Assembly (NCBI GenBank): GCA_032988165.1
Contig: JANTQF010000091.1
Span: 1-64,000, forward strand
Source of the DNA: Emmonsiellopsis sp. PD_33
Lineage: Eukaryota; Ascomycota; Eurotiomycetes; Onygenales; Ajellomycetaceae
Length of the DNA stretch: 64,000 bases
Reading direction: 5' to 3'
This document shows positions 1-10,589 of this stretch, one piece after another. Position 1 is the first letter of the stretch. Every line of letters starts with the position of its first letter. Position numbers and translations under genes: made by a program. Under the pieces are notes generated by a model, which did not search any database, was not told where the DNA came from, and saw nothing but the letters and a program-made list of their open reading frames with translations.

Positions 1-3000
1 GCTCATCTATATCTGTTGTCTCGCAGGTGGTATTGTGTGGACTCTTCCGTCTGTGCTGTTGTACGGTTGTGGTGTTGTGTCCCAAGCCGAGGCCTGCTGT
101 TGAGCTTGCGGGTGGTGGTGGGGTTGCGGACGGGTTCGGGGGGGTGGGGGGGAGGAGGTGGGGGGGGGGGTGGGGATGTGGAGGAGGCGGAGGAGGATGA
201 GGAGGAGGAGGAGGATGAGGAGGAAGAGGCTGTTACGGTGGGTTTTTTCGTTTTGTTTTGGGAGTATATTGGATGTTTGATGGCTGATTTTTCATTCATT
301 GATCTATCTAGGGTCGCCCGCGGAAACGTAGACGAGCCGGAATCAACGCCTTTTTCGAGGAGGAGGCCGAAGTTGACGAGGAAGACGATGCGGAGGAAGA
401 CGAGGACGAGGGCGTCGATGGATTCGTTGCAGAAACCCACCCGGACGATTTCGCCGCGCTGCCTGCTGGTGCTGAGAATGACGATCGCAGACATCGAGAG
501 CTTGATCGGAAACGGGACTTGGAGGCGACGATGGATGCTGAGAAGCAGGCGCAGGCGCTAAAGGAACGATATGGACGAAATCGCGCGGCCGCCGCTGACC
601 TGGTGGTTGTTCCCAAACGGCTGCTACTACCCAGCGTCGACGATCCTAGTATATGGGCAGTCAAGTGCCGTCCGGGCAAGGAGCGGGAGGTTGTATTCAA
701 TATCCAGAAGCGGATCGAGGAACGACCCCCCGGATCTAGAAAACCAATCCGTATCATGTCGGCATTTGAGCGCGGGGGAACGATGGCTGGATACATTTAT
801 GTCGAAGCCCGCAAGCAGGCGGATGTCATCGATGCCTTGGATGAAATGTTAAATGTCTACTCGAGGTCGAAGATGGTTTTGATATCTGTGAAAGAGATGC
901 CTGATCTTCTCCGGGTATCCAAGTCCGAGGAACTGCTTCCTGGCGGCTGGGTTCGTATCAAGCGCGGCCGATACCAGGGTGACCTGGCACAGATCGAAGA
1001 GGTGGAAACCAATGGACTCGACGTTACGGTTCGGCTTGTTCCTCGTCTGGAGTACGGGCTGAACGAAGATAGTGGTGCGCCAAATGGTGATGTTAAGCGG
1101 AAGAGACCCGGTGGTGCCAATAGTGCTGTCGCCCGCCCGCCCCAGCGGCCGTTTAGTGAAGCGGAGGCGAAGAAGAGACATGCCAAGTATCTAACTGCTA
1201 CATCCGGATTGGGCGGGAAGACGTGGAATTACCTGGGCGATACATATGTGGACGGTTTCCTTATCAAGGATATGAAAGTGCAGCATCTAATCACTAAAAA
1301 CGTCAACCCGCAGCTGGACGAGGTTACGAAGTTTGCGCGCGGAGCTGACGATGGAACGGCCAACCTGGATCTTGCTGCGCTGGCCGCTAGTCTCAAAAAC
1401 ACTACTTCTGAAGACTCCTACCTACCGGGAGACACCGTGGAGGTGTTTGGGGGGGAACAGCAGGGTGTCGTTGGTCGGACGATATCTACCCGTGGTGATA
1501 TTGTTTCGTTAAAAGTCACCCAGGGCGAACTTGAAGGCCAAATTATCGATGTGCCTATCAAGGGATTGCGGAAACGCTTCCAGGAAGGTGACCATGTTAA
1601 GGTCATCGGTGGCAGTCGATTCCGCGACGAGCTGGGTATGGTAGTTCGCATCAAGGATGACCGCGTAACTCTCCTTAGCGATATGAGCATGCAGGAGATT
1701 ACGGTGTTCAGCAAAGATCTGAGAGAGGCTGCTGATGCGGGTGTTGATGGGAAGCTGGGCATGTATGATGTTCATGATTTGGTGCAGCTTGAGTGAGTAC
1801 TTTCTGCTATGGTTTGCTATCTGTTACCGCGGATTATTAACCCCCATTATAGTCAATCGACTGTCGGCTGTATCATCAAACTTGATCGCGAGTCCATGCG
1901 CGTCCTCGACCAGAACGGATCCATCCGTAACGTCCTTCCATCACAAGTCATGAACAAAATCCCTCCACGCCGAAACGCAGTCTCAACAGACCGGAACGGC
2001 TCAGAGATTCGAACCGGCGACACAGTCCGAGAGGTAACCGGCGAGCAACGAATGGGAATTATTCTTCACATCCACCGGTCTTTCCTCTTCCTGAATAACA
2101 AAGTTGCCGGAGACAATGCAGGTATCATCGTCACTCGAGCTTCAAACGTCACAACTGTAGCGACGAGCGGCGGCAGACTAGCCAGTCGATCCGGGCCTGA
2201 TTTCTCGAAGATGAATCCTGCTCTCCAGAAGAACGGCATGAACGGAAGTGGAATGCCGCCTCCCAAGTCGTTTGGTAGAGATCGGACCATTGGCAAGACT
2301 GTCACTATTCGAAAGGGACCGTTCAAGGGACTCCTGGGTATTGTGAAGGATACGACAGATACCCAAGCCAGGGTTGAGTTGCATTCCAAGTCCAAGGTCA
2401 TTACGGTGGATAAGGATACTCTATCTATCAAAGAGTACGCTGCCCTTTCGTTCTCCCCACATTTCCACTTGACCATTGCTAACGTTTGCATAGTCCCGTC
2501 ACTGGTGCCTCGATTGATCTATCCCGTTACGGTGGCGGCAGAGGCGGTGGAGCTGGTCGAGGCCGTATCCCATATGGCGGTGGCTCCGCAGCTCCCCCAG
2601 ACTGGCAAGGCAGCCGCACTCCCCTCGCCGCCAACGACTCCTCCCGCACACCCGCATGGCGATCCTCTTCATCACGAAGTAAGTTTCCATCCGTCCTATT
2701 GCCAAGCAAAGACGCAGTACCTAACACTTCCACAGCCCCAGCCTGGGCCGCCTCAGGTAGCGGCTCACGCACCCCCGCGTGGAAAGCAGACGGCTCCCGC
2801 ACCTCCAACCCATACGAAGGCAACCGAACCGCCTACGGTGGCGCCACCTTGGGCAGCCGCACGCCAGCGTGGAACTCCAGCGCCAAGACCCCCTACGCCT
2901 CTAACTCCGGCTTCGGCAATTCCGGCGACTCAGGTTTCGACGCCTTCGCGGCCGGCTCCCGCACACCCGCCTGGGGTATCACCGGCGCCGCTGCCGGATC

Positions 3001-3391
3001 TCGCACACCAGCATGGGGCCCCGGCTCCGCAGCCCCGCCTCCCGCCGCAGGCAGCAAAGCATATGACGCCCCTACGCCCGGTGGCGATTACTCTGCACCA
3101 ACACCCGGTCCGTACGGCAGCGCACCGACGCCCGGTGCCTCCGCAGCAACACCAAGGGGGTGGGCGGATAATGCACCGACGCCTGGTGCATTGCATGCGC
3201 CTACGCCAGATGCGAGTGGGTATGGAGGGGGGAAGAGAGCATACGATGCGCCGACGCCGGCGGATATGTCGATGGGCGGGGGACGGCCGTATGATGCGCC
3301 AACGCCGGCGATGGGCATGGGCATGCCGGCTACCCCTGGCGTGGTGGATGATGGGGGGCCTAGGTATGAAGAGGGCACGCCGAGTCCGTGA
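1..3391 (+). CDS. spt5: Transcription elongation factor Spt5 (5' end missing)
   Basis: Spt5 with Spt4 forms DSIF, which travels with RNA polymerase II and supports elongation and co-transcriptional processing. Exons read as <1-237, 312-1792, 1853-2434, 2494-2678 and 2736-3391; every junction keeps frame. An acidic run (181-237 and about 345-420) precedes the NGN domain (about 640-880), followed by KOW modules, including one with GPFKGLLGIVKD. The last two exons encode a C-terminal region with repeated SRTPAW and later YDAPTP or APTPG units, the usual substrate of CTD-type kinases. The 57-nt intron at 2679-2735 cuts one repeat, and splicing restores RTPAW. The open frame over about 27-165 is Gly/Val/Cys-rich and unlike Spt5; it may be intron, so the 5' structure is uncertain and the start codon lies outside the window. 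The downstream exons are secure. Confidence 0.93.
132..175 (+). repeat. G-run tract in the 5' part of SPT5
   Basis: Almost uninterrupted guanine on the coding strand, with at least four runs of three or more G separated by one to three bases. It would be read as polyglycine just before the acidic tract. The composition is compatible with a G-quadruplex in DNA or nascent RNA, but a sequencing or assembly length error in such a tract is equally possible. Confidence 0.6.
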
Positions 3392-3984
3392 TTCGATTTA
3401 ATTCGATTGGGGGGTTGGGATGTGTTTTGATAGATGGGTATACAGGGGATGAGAATGAGCGAGTTGGCATTTGTATTTTTTTTAAACCTTTCTATTTGGT
3501 TGCGTTTTGCGTGTTTGTATCCTTCTCCTTACTATTTATTGTGTGTGGTGGTGATATGGGATTTCTTTTTTTTTTTTCTTTTTTAACACTTTGGCTCCTT
3601 CTCATCTTTTTCTTTTTGTCTCCGTCATAGCTGGCATGTATAAGGGATCGAGATCTAAAATATCCGGGGGGTTTTTCAGTAATTGGTAACCTGTTATTCT
3701 TTCCCATTGTTTCATCCCATCCATGTCCCTGATCCCCCTATCGATGAAAGGGGGTGTCCATCTCTGGTGTTTGCACTGTTTGCACCCTGATCAGATAAGG
3801 CAAGCTCTCCCCGCCAAAGCTTCTCGCTGCCATCTGATCTCCATCAGTGAAACGTTTTATATCTTGAATCCCTCGACTCAACAATACTCTGCCCACACCC
3901 CTCACTCACTCTCGAGTGACATACTAATAACCACACTCCTCCCCCTCCCCCTCCCCTAACCAACCACAGCTACCACTACCAACC
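3392..3984. other. Intergenic, SPT5 3' region and nudC promoter
   Basis: No coding gene seen. The first part is T-rich, as expected of an SPT5 3' untranslated region. The last 50 bases before the nudC start are a CT-rich tract (about 3935-3958), typical of fungal housekeeping promoters. Confidence 0.6.
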
Positions 3985-4734
3985 ATGTCCGACCCCGAAC
4001 ACCCCCCCACCGCCGCCGAAACCGCCGAACGCGAGCGTGTAGATCGCGAAGCGCGAGAAAAAGAAGCAGCCGAACAAGCCGCGCTCCCCTACAAATGGAG
4101 CCAGACACTGGCCGACGCAGAGGTGACGATCGCCGTGCCGGGCACGATCAAGGGGCGCGATTTGAAAGTCGAGCTGCGCAAGGAGAGCATTTTTGTCGGG
4201 ATTAAGGGCGGGGAGACGTTTATCGAGGTATTATCAATCAAAATCATTCACGGGGGGTTTTTTTTTTTTTTGACTTTGAACGCTAATGTGTGTTGGTTGA
4301 TTTGTATAGGGCAAATTCCCCTCCCCAATCCACGTCGACGAGTCAACCTGGACGCTCGAATCGACCAGCTCCCCACCGGGCAAGGAGATCGCGATCCACC
4401 TGGACAAAGTGAATCGCATGGAGTGGTGGGCGCATATTGTCACCTCCGCGCCCAAGATTGATGTCGCGAAGATCACGCCGGAGAACTCGAAGCTGAGTGA
4501 TCTTGATGGGGCGACGAGGAGTATGGTGGAGAAGATGATGTATGATCAGCGGCAGAAGGAGATGGGGAAGCCGACGAGTGAGGAGGAGAGGAAAAGGGAG
4601 TTGTTGGAGAGGTTTACGAGGGAGCATCCCGGTTGGTTTGGTTTTTATTAATTTTTTTTTTATATTTTTTTTTGGTCTTTGCTGATGTGATTCTGGGTTT
4701 AGAAATGGACTTTTCCAATGCGACGATTGGGTAG
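3985..4734 (+). CDS. nudC: Nuclear movement protein NudC (CS/p23-like domain)
   Basis: NudC is a small co-chaperone with a CS domain that helps the dynein/LIS1 pathway and nuclear migration. Exons 3985-4227, 4310-4631 and 4703-4734 give 198 residues, the same length as Aspergillus nidulans NudC. The N-terminus is a charged helix rich in Glu, Arg and Ala. The CS domain begins at YKWSQTLADAEVTIAVP (about residue 33) and continues across the first intron (IKGGETFIE/GKFPSPIHVDES). The C-terminus has the family hallmark MMYDQRQKEMG. The last intron (4632-4702) is needed to reach the conserved end HPEMDFSNATIG; without it the frame ends in an unrelated tail. The upstream CT-rich promoter and ATG at 3985 support the start. 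Confidence 0.96.
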
Positions 4735-5518
4735 CTAGTTGGGTTTAGGGAGCTAAGGGTTAGGGGAGGATATGCACATACGATACGATCGATGAAAGGG
4801 GTTTAGGGGGGGAGAGAACCTGCCTCGAGCGAGAAAGGAAGCAGACGGGGCAGAGGGTCTTTCGCATACACGATGAAAATCTGATCCAGGGTGGGAGGGG
4901 TTTATGGAGAATATATACAGCTCTGCCTCACTGTGGATTGGGCAAGATTGTGTGTGAAGGGTGGTTTCTAGGAATGGATAGGCAGGTATAAATATTCCGA
5001 TTTTGGTATCTTTCTTCTTCTTTTTATAGCATAGTTAGCGAAGGGGACAATGAAATGAGGATATGGGAAATAGGAAAATTATCAATGCTTTAAATGAAAT
5101 TTTTTTCAATCTCTCCTCATTATTTTGATATCTTTTCTTTGCCTATGTAGTTCTGCTTGGGGAATGAGTGGCTGGAGAGAAATGTGATGAATACAGGAAG
5201 TGTGCAAACTGGCGGATCTATTTATGACCGTGTAGCCAGAATTATATATGTGTTATAGGTATATTGCGTAGCTAACTCCTGAGAGGGAAGTTCTATACAA
5301 ATTCCGGTATCTAATCTAGAAATACATACATGCACAGAGTTCTGGCGGAGCCGGACATAAACCCAAAAGATAATATACACTCACAGCCCATCCATCCATC
5401 CACCTACCCACCCAAGCCATAAATGACAGATAGTCCAATAAATCTAATATCGTACACTCACCTCGAAAACAGCCACGCAGAAACCATCACCACGAACAAC
5501 CAAACCCAAACCCCCTAT
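4735..5518. other. Intergenic between convergent nudC and AspRS genes
   Basis: AT-rich 3' regions of two convergent genes. No conserved reading frame, RNA gene or repeat was recognised here. Confidence 0.6.
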
Positions 5519-7709
5519 TCACTCCCCCTCCCCCCTCAACTTCAGATGATAAGTCCTCAACGCCTCCTCCGTCATCTCACTCGGAGACTTAACCAGCACA
5601 TCCTCGCCCCTCCCCGATTTCGGAAACGCAATGACATCCCTCACGCTCTCCCGCCCCAACATGACCGCAACGAGCCTATCAAAGCCCAACGCGATGCCCG
5701 CGTGCGGCGGACACCCGGCCCGCAACGCCTCAAGGAGATGCGTAAAGTCCGCAAGCCGCTCCGTCGGCATCTTCAGAATATCCCGAAGGATGAAATCCTG
5801 CACGGCGGCTGAGTGGATACGTCTGCTACCTCCCCCTAGCTCGACGCCGTTGAGGACGAGGTCGTAGTGGTCCGCGACGACCTTGGTGGGGTCAGTTGCG
5901 AGGAGGGGGAGATCGGATTCGCGCAGCGGGGCGGTGAAGGGGTGGTGTGTGGACGCGATGCCTGCAGCGCCGCCTTGGCCGGGTTCGGAATCGGTGATTG
6001 GGGAGAAGAGGGGGAATTCTGTCACCCAGAGGAAGTGGAAGCCTGTGGGCGCGGGTTTGAAGTTGGCTGCTACAGCGGCTTTGTGGATCTCACGGCGGAG
6101 ATCGCCTAGGGGTGTTGAGCCGCCGGAGAATGGGGTGTTTTTGCGCGCTTGGATCAGGAGGAGGTCGCCGTCTTTGAGGTCGAGTTCTTGCTCGAGCGCC
6201 CAGGTTCCTTCGAAGCCGAATGGCTGTAGGCCTGAGAGAGGTTTTCGGGAGTCAAACACGAAGGCGCCTGGTCCGCCTTCGGGGTTGGTGTGGAAGTCGG
6301 CTGCGGTTGAGGAGTCCATGAAGGAGGTGAGGAATTTGCGGGTTTCGTCTGGGTCTTCGTTGCCCTCTAGTTTGATGGCTTCGACGATCGGGTTGGTGAG
6401 TGGCGTTATTTTGCCAATGAGGTCTGCGGGGATCATATGCTCGATTCGTTTGATCTCCATGCCGAGTCGTATATCTGGTTTGTCAATGCCGTATTTCGCC
6501 ATGACATCTTGGTATGTTGTTATTGGAAAATCTTCGGCTGGTAGAGCTTCTGGCATCAAAGAAGCCCAAAGCTTCTTCACGGCAGCTTCGATGATTGACA
6601 TCACATCTCGTCCAGTAGCAAACGACATTTCCAAATCAAGCTATCAGGATAGATTAGAAGCATGGCCATGAATAAAGGAGTGCCAGATTGACTCACCTGC
6701 GTAAATTCCGGCTGTCTATCCGCCCGCAGATCCTCATCCCTAAAACAGCGCGCAAACTGGTAATATCTTGGAATCCCACTAGCCATAAGTATCTGCTTGT
6801 ACTGCTGCGGACTCTGCGGAAGCGCGTATGCAAGTCCTCGCTTCCTCGTTGGAACCAAAAACTCTCTCGCTCCCTCCGGCGTAGATTTGAACAACAAGGG
6901 TGTCTCGATCTCCACAAATGGAGGTCGGGACTCCTCCAGTGCGTCCCGCAGGACATTCCTCGCACGGGCACGGAACAGCAGCGCCTCACGCAGGGCGCTG
7001 TCGGTTCGAATCTGCAAGTGCCTCTTTTCCGGTGGGAAAACGGTTTCAGAAGTCATAATTATATCCTTGGGGAACTCATTGAGACAGCTAATATCTTCCA
7101 GCGCAATCTCTATGCTGTCGGCCTTTTTCTGTTGTTGATCGCCTCCCTTGGCTTGTTTATGCTGTACTATTCCTTGGACCACAACTGGACTGTTTGCTTC
7201 GATCGACTTGAGCTTCTCAAAGGCGGCCTTGTCTTTGGCGAATGCAATGACTTGGACATTATGTGAAAGGGTCGAATCCGTCAGGCGAACAAAGGCCATT
7301 CTCTTCCCCATATCCACGCGTTTGCCCAGGTAGCCATGGAGGACGACTTGTTGGCCTGAAACGGGCTGCTCGAGAAGGGATCCAAGGTCAATTGTAGCCG
7401 CAGGAAAGTTGACTGTGAAAATGGAATTGGATCAGCAACCATCCCCAGAAACAAATAGAGGCGTATTGGAGTATATTGATAGGGTTTCGTACTGGTTTTC
7501 CTATACTCCTCAAGATACGGATGAGGCGGTTGGGGAGCCGCTTCCTCTTGCCGCAGCCACCTCGACGAGTGGAAACCATTTATTTGGGTGGAAGGGCATC
7601 TTAGGCCTCTGGTATGCGTAGCCCGAAGTCCTCGTATGTAGTTTGATATCTCGAGGTAGCTGTGCCGCCGTGCCGCCGCAGTGCGGAGGGGGAGATGCGC
7701 GGCGAGCAT
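5519..7709 (-). CDS. Mitochondrial aspartyl-tRNA synthetase (bacterial type)
   Basis: Charges mitochondrial tRNA-Asp; class II synthetase of the bacterial/mitochondrial AspRS type. Exons 7709-7493, 7412-6697 and 6640-5519 (minus strand) give 684 residues. The first 60 residues are Arg/Ser-rich without acidic residues, as in a mitochondrial presequence. An OB-fold anticodon-binding domain follows (about 80-180), then motif 2 RYYQFARCFRDE (about 288-299), an inserted GAD-like domain, and motif 3 with GIALGFDRL (about 626-634). Joining exon 1 to exon 2 (phase 1, A/TC) turns an out-of-frame stretch into NFPAATIDLGSLLEQ, which fits the family. The start at 7709 is the first ATG giving a presequence. 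Unlike the cytosolic enzyme it lacks the archaeal/eukaryotic arrangement. It is orthologous in type to yeast MSD1. Confidence 0.94.
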
Positions 7710-7999
7710 CACGGCGCGAGAGAGTGGAAGAAAGGGACAATTGGAGCCCGACAAAGTAAACGGACCCAATTGAACCTCACTGGAACCAAGTAACCCGCAA
7801 AAAGGGAAAAAAAGGGTATAGAGATGTCGGCGCAATAAACTACTCTTGGAGGTGGTGGTTGATGTTTGGTCGCCGACGAGTTTGACAAACAAGCAAACTC
7901 GGCTGCCGAGATTTTCCACAACCGAATAAAAGCTTCATCTCGCTCCTCAGCTTCCTTTCCTTTCCTTTTTTTTTCTTCATCCTTCCAAGTTTTGAACAA
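7710..7999. promoter_or_regulatory. Divergent promoter between AspRS and the small spliced transcript
   Basis: Stretch between the minus-strand AspRS start and a plus-strand transcript leader. It carries a polypyrimidine tract (about 7945-7985) just before a good splice donor at 8000, as expected of a 5' leader. A perfect 6-bp inverted repeat with a one-base centre (CTCGGC T GCCGAG) lies near 7897-7909. Transcription start sites are not visible from sequence. Confidence 0.4.
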
Positions 8000-8093
8000 G
8001 TGAGTCTCTCTCCTCCCAAGCTGTTATTGCTGTTAATCTCCCTATCTATCCCTTTAAGAAAACAAACAATATACTAACAATTCCCTCCCACAG
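8000..8093 (+). other. Intron in the 5' leader of a small-ORF transcript
   Basis: Donor GTGAGT at 8000, branch-like ACTAAC at about 8073-8078, and acceptor CCCACAG ending at 8093. All three signals are in normal fungal positions, which is the main evidence that this stretch is transcribed on the plus strand. Confidence 0.6.
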
Positions 8094-8118
8094 ATGATGA
8101 AAGCCTAGCGTGTACCAT

Positions 8119-8265
8119 ATGAACAAAACGTACTCCCCCCCCCTCCGAACGGCAGAGCTCTCCTTTCCCTCCGGGGAGAGGCTTAAGTGGCTAGCTGGGA
8201 CGAGGGAATGGGGAGATGATAACGGCGTTCGGCACATCCTCCTTGTTAATAAACGAACGCGATGA
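8119..8265 (+). CDS. Candidate 48-residue protein, unknown function
   Basis: I do not recognise this protein. The frame begins ATG AAC AAA ACG in a fair initiation context (ACCAT before ATG) and ends TGA at 8263-8265. The product starts MNKTYSPPLRTAELSFPSGE and ends RHILLVNKRTR, with no low complexity and no membrane segment. A four-residue upstream ORF (8094-8108) begins exactly at the splice acceptor, so translation of the main frame may be modulated. Support comes from the spliced leader and protein-like composition. Against it are the short length and that I cannot check conservation. If not coding, the transcript may be a long non-coding RNA. Confidence 0.45.
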   Translation: MNKTYSPPLRTAELSFPSGERLKWLAGTREWGDDNGVRHILLVNKRTR

Positions 8266-8885
8266 AAAGGCATCTCTGATCCACATTTCTTGGAAGGCTT
8301 CTTCTCTCTTTAACCCCCATCCCTCCCTTTGTTGCGTCCAGTGCCTGCGAGCGCTGGCGCTGTTTGTATAGATATCGAGTCCCTTTGTGTTTCTTGCTGT
8401 TCCCTATTTTATTATCTGATGCCCCATTTTGCGACTACATGCGATGTCCCACGGATTGATGGACGCTTTTGTTTTTTTCCCCCACGAACGATTTGATGAA
8501 ATAGTTTTTTACCTTAGGTAGGGGAAGATACCTCACCAATAGTAGCCCGCGTTATGTACACATCATTCCCTGTCTATATGCATCAATTCAAGATATGATT
8601 TCAGTTTTACAAGTCCCATTTCCTATTCTGTCCTTGGCTCAAATATTGCCGTTGCAATACACCACCCTGAGCAACAAGACTTCCTTATGTTGAGCTCAAC
8701 GGGGTCTGCTTGCGGTCTGATGAACATGATCTTTTGATGAAGGGGTATTAATAATAGGTCAAAAGATTCGATGGGGACATTAACTTGAAATCGAACTCTA
8801 TGACAAGTCTATCCAGGTGCTCCGAGCTGACCAACATATGTCACAAAATGCCAATAATAATAATACACTAAGCTAGCAAAATCTA
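8266..8885. other. Intergenic, 3' region
   Basis: Between the small plus-strand ORF and the end of the minus-strand sterol-reductase-like gene. T-rich and AT-rich runs consistent with 3' untranslated sequence; no gene, repeat or RNA recognised. Confidence 0.55.
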
Positions 8886-10589
8886 TCATCCCTGCTTCCA
8901 CGTTGACTTCCTCGCAATCATATACTCCCGACTCTTAATCGCCTTGTAAATCCCCCAAAGCCCGCCCAAGGGCCGAATAGATTTCACCCAGTGACCCCAG
9001 GACTCTCTAATCTCCTTCCTCCCCGCCTCGACGTCCACAGCAACCTTCTCATACGCAGTTGGAAGCGTCTGTGCATGATACTTTGCGCGCAACGCGTCAT
9101 ACCACTTTTTATCAAACTGCCGCCAAAACTCCTCTTCGGTGTAGTATGTGTGCGCATACAGCCATTTCATCCCGCCAAATTTGTGCAAGAGCTGGTGTTC
9201 CAATTGTCTATTTTTGGCGATGAATTCCTCATAGTCTGCGGGGCCGAAACCCCAGAGGCCGATGTTCAGCATGTTGCGCGGTGAAGAGCCTTCCATTTCA
9301 TTACAGTGCGGGTGCATTGTCGGTTGTGGGGATTGCTTGAGCGGACAGAGCCATAGGGGCCAGATTCCAAACGATTCATTTGTGTAGTCGATGAAGGCTT
9401 CGGCGGTTGTATATGGCAGGGCTAAATCCTGGACGATATATCGGCTCGATTCGGAACTAGCGTGTAGGGCCTTGTATAGCATGCGGGTATGAAGGAAGTC
9501 ATCGAGGAACCAGCGGGTGAATTTATTAAAGGGGAACTTGAAGTAGTTGAAGGCGGAGGTGCCGACCCAGAAGCCGCCGCGGTCGTAGCGGAAGAGGTAT
9601 TCGGCCAAGGGTATGTATTCTGTCACTGGCGAGGCTGCAGACTGGGTCTTTTCCTTCACATGGAGGTAGTACCAGGGATCTGTTGTGCGGCTGAAGGTTT
9701 GGGCCTGGACGTCTGCGGGTTTCTCGTCCGTCATTGCTGCGGTTACTATCACGCCGTGGTCTTTGGAGAAAAGGATGCCGTCCACATAGTCGTTGATGGG
9801 GTTCTTGGTTTCCTCTTCGACGGATTTGATGGCGTCTGCGACGCTTCTCATGGGGTGGTATGTAGCCTTGACGTATTTTGTTGCAGGGATAAGCTGTAGT
9901 TCGAGGAGGGTGGTGATTCCAAGCGTGCCAACAGAACCCGCAGCGCCACGAAACAGGTCTGCATTCTGGGTCCCCGATGCAGTGGTGATTTCGCCATTTG
10001 CTAGGACCATCTCGACCGAGTTTGTGGTGCGGTCGAAGAATCCATGTTTGAAAGAGCTGCTCTCGCCCGCTGTGCCAGCATACCCGCCACCAGCAGTAAT
10101 TCCTGGGAATTCCATAACCACCGGAGGCACCAATCCGTACTTGAGAGTTGCCTCAACCAGCCGGTCCATGGGCACGTTCGGCTCAACCAGCGCAGTTCTT
10201 TTGTCAACATCAACCTTCAGAACATTAGACAGGTCGCTGATATCCACGACACGGTTATGCCGCCGTGGCCGGGTACTGTTTGTCGAGCCATGCTGAACCC
10301 GGAACGGCTCGCCCTTTTCAAAATACTGGCGAACCGATGCTGATATTCTCCCAACTGACTGGTTGTGCTGGTCCATTGGCAAGCTTGAGTAGGCTCGAAT
10401 AGCCAACCTCCCGGATGATGCGGTGCATTTTGACAATAGAAATAACGGGGCAGCAACAGGGCTACCGGTAATACTCGTAGAGTTTGAATAAAAGCATAAT
10501 TTGGGGACAAATGCTGCCCGAGAGCAGCGGAAGAGCATTTGCCCAATCCACCCGAAATCAGAGAAACAAGACAAGAAAATAATATCCAC
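8886..10589 (-). CDS. FAD-linked Delta24-sterol reductase-like protein
   Basis: Belongs to the FAD-binding PCMH oxidoreductases related to DHCR24/DIMINUTO, which reduce the C24 double bond of sterols. In fungi the exact substrate of this group is not settled. Single exon, up to 567 residues. The FAD-binding region includes NSTRPRRHNRVVDIS and PGITAGGGYAGTAGESSSFKHG (roughly residues 105-185). The C-terminal half is Trp/Tyr-rich, ending with WGIYKAIKSREYMIARK. Three in-frame starts are possible: 10589, 10538 (MLFRCSRAAF) and 10376 (MDQHNQSVGR). A TATA-like TATATA at about 10625-10631 leaves almost no leader before 10589, so a shorter form is plausible. Residues 18-70 resemble a targeting or anchor segment absent from the shortest form. 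The call is firm for the family and less so for the substrate. Confidence 0.85.
   Translation of the reverse strand: MDIIFLSCFSDFGWIGQMLFRCSRAAFVPKLCFYSNSTSITGSPVAAPLFLLSKCTASSGRLAIRAYSSLPMDQHNQSVGRISASVRQYFEKGEPFRVQHGSTNSTRPRRHNRVVDISDLSNVLKVDVDKRTALVEPNVPMDRLVEATLKYGLVPPVVMEFPGITAGGGYAGTAGESSSFKHGFFDRTTNSVEMVLANGEITTASGTQNADLFRGAAGSVGTLGITTLLELQLIPATKYVKATYHPMRSVADAIKSVEEETKNPINDYVDGILFSKDHGVIVTAAMTDEKPADVQAQTFSRTTDPWYYLHVKEKTQSAASPVTEYIPLAEYLFRYDRGGFWVGTSAFNYFKFPFNKFTRWFLDDFLHTRMLYKALHASSESSRYIVQDLALPYTTAEAFIDYTNESFGIWPLWLCPLKQSPQPTMHPHCNEMEGSSPRNMLNIGLWGFGPADYEEFIAKNRQLEHQLLHKFGGMKWLYAHTYYTEEEFWRQFDKKWYDALRAKYHAQTLPTAYEKVAVDVEAGRKEIRESWGHWVKSIRPLGGLWGIYKAIKSREYMIARKSTWKQG

Noticed and set aside
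2435..3401. Read-through of the SPT5 exon 3 frame past 2434
   Set aside because: The intron at 2435-2493 restores the conserved repeat region in another frame; the read-through is Pro/Arg-rich noise.
5883..6671. 262-codon plus-strand open frame
   Set aside because: Fully antisense to the AspRS catalytic exon; Arg/Ser/Pro-rich shadow translation with no domain.
6995..7012. B-box-like GGTTCGAATCT on the plus strand
   Set aside because: Lies inside the AspRS coding sequence with no A-box or cloverleaf.
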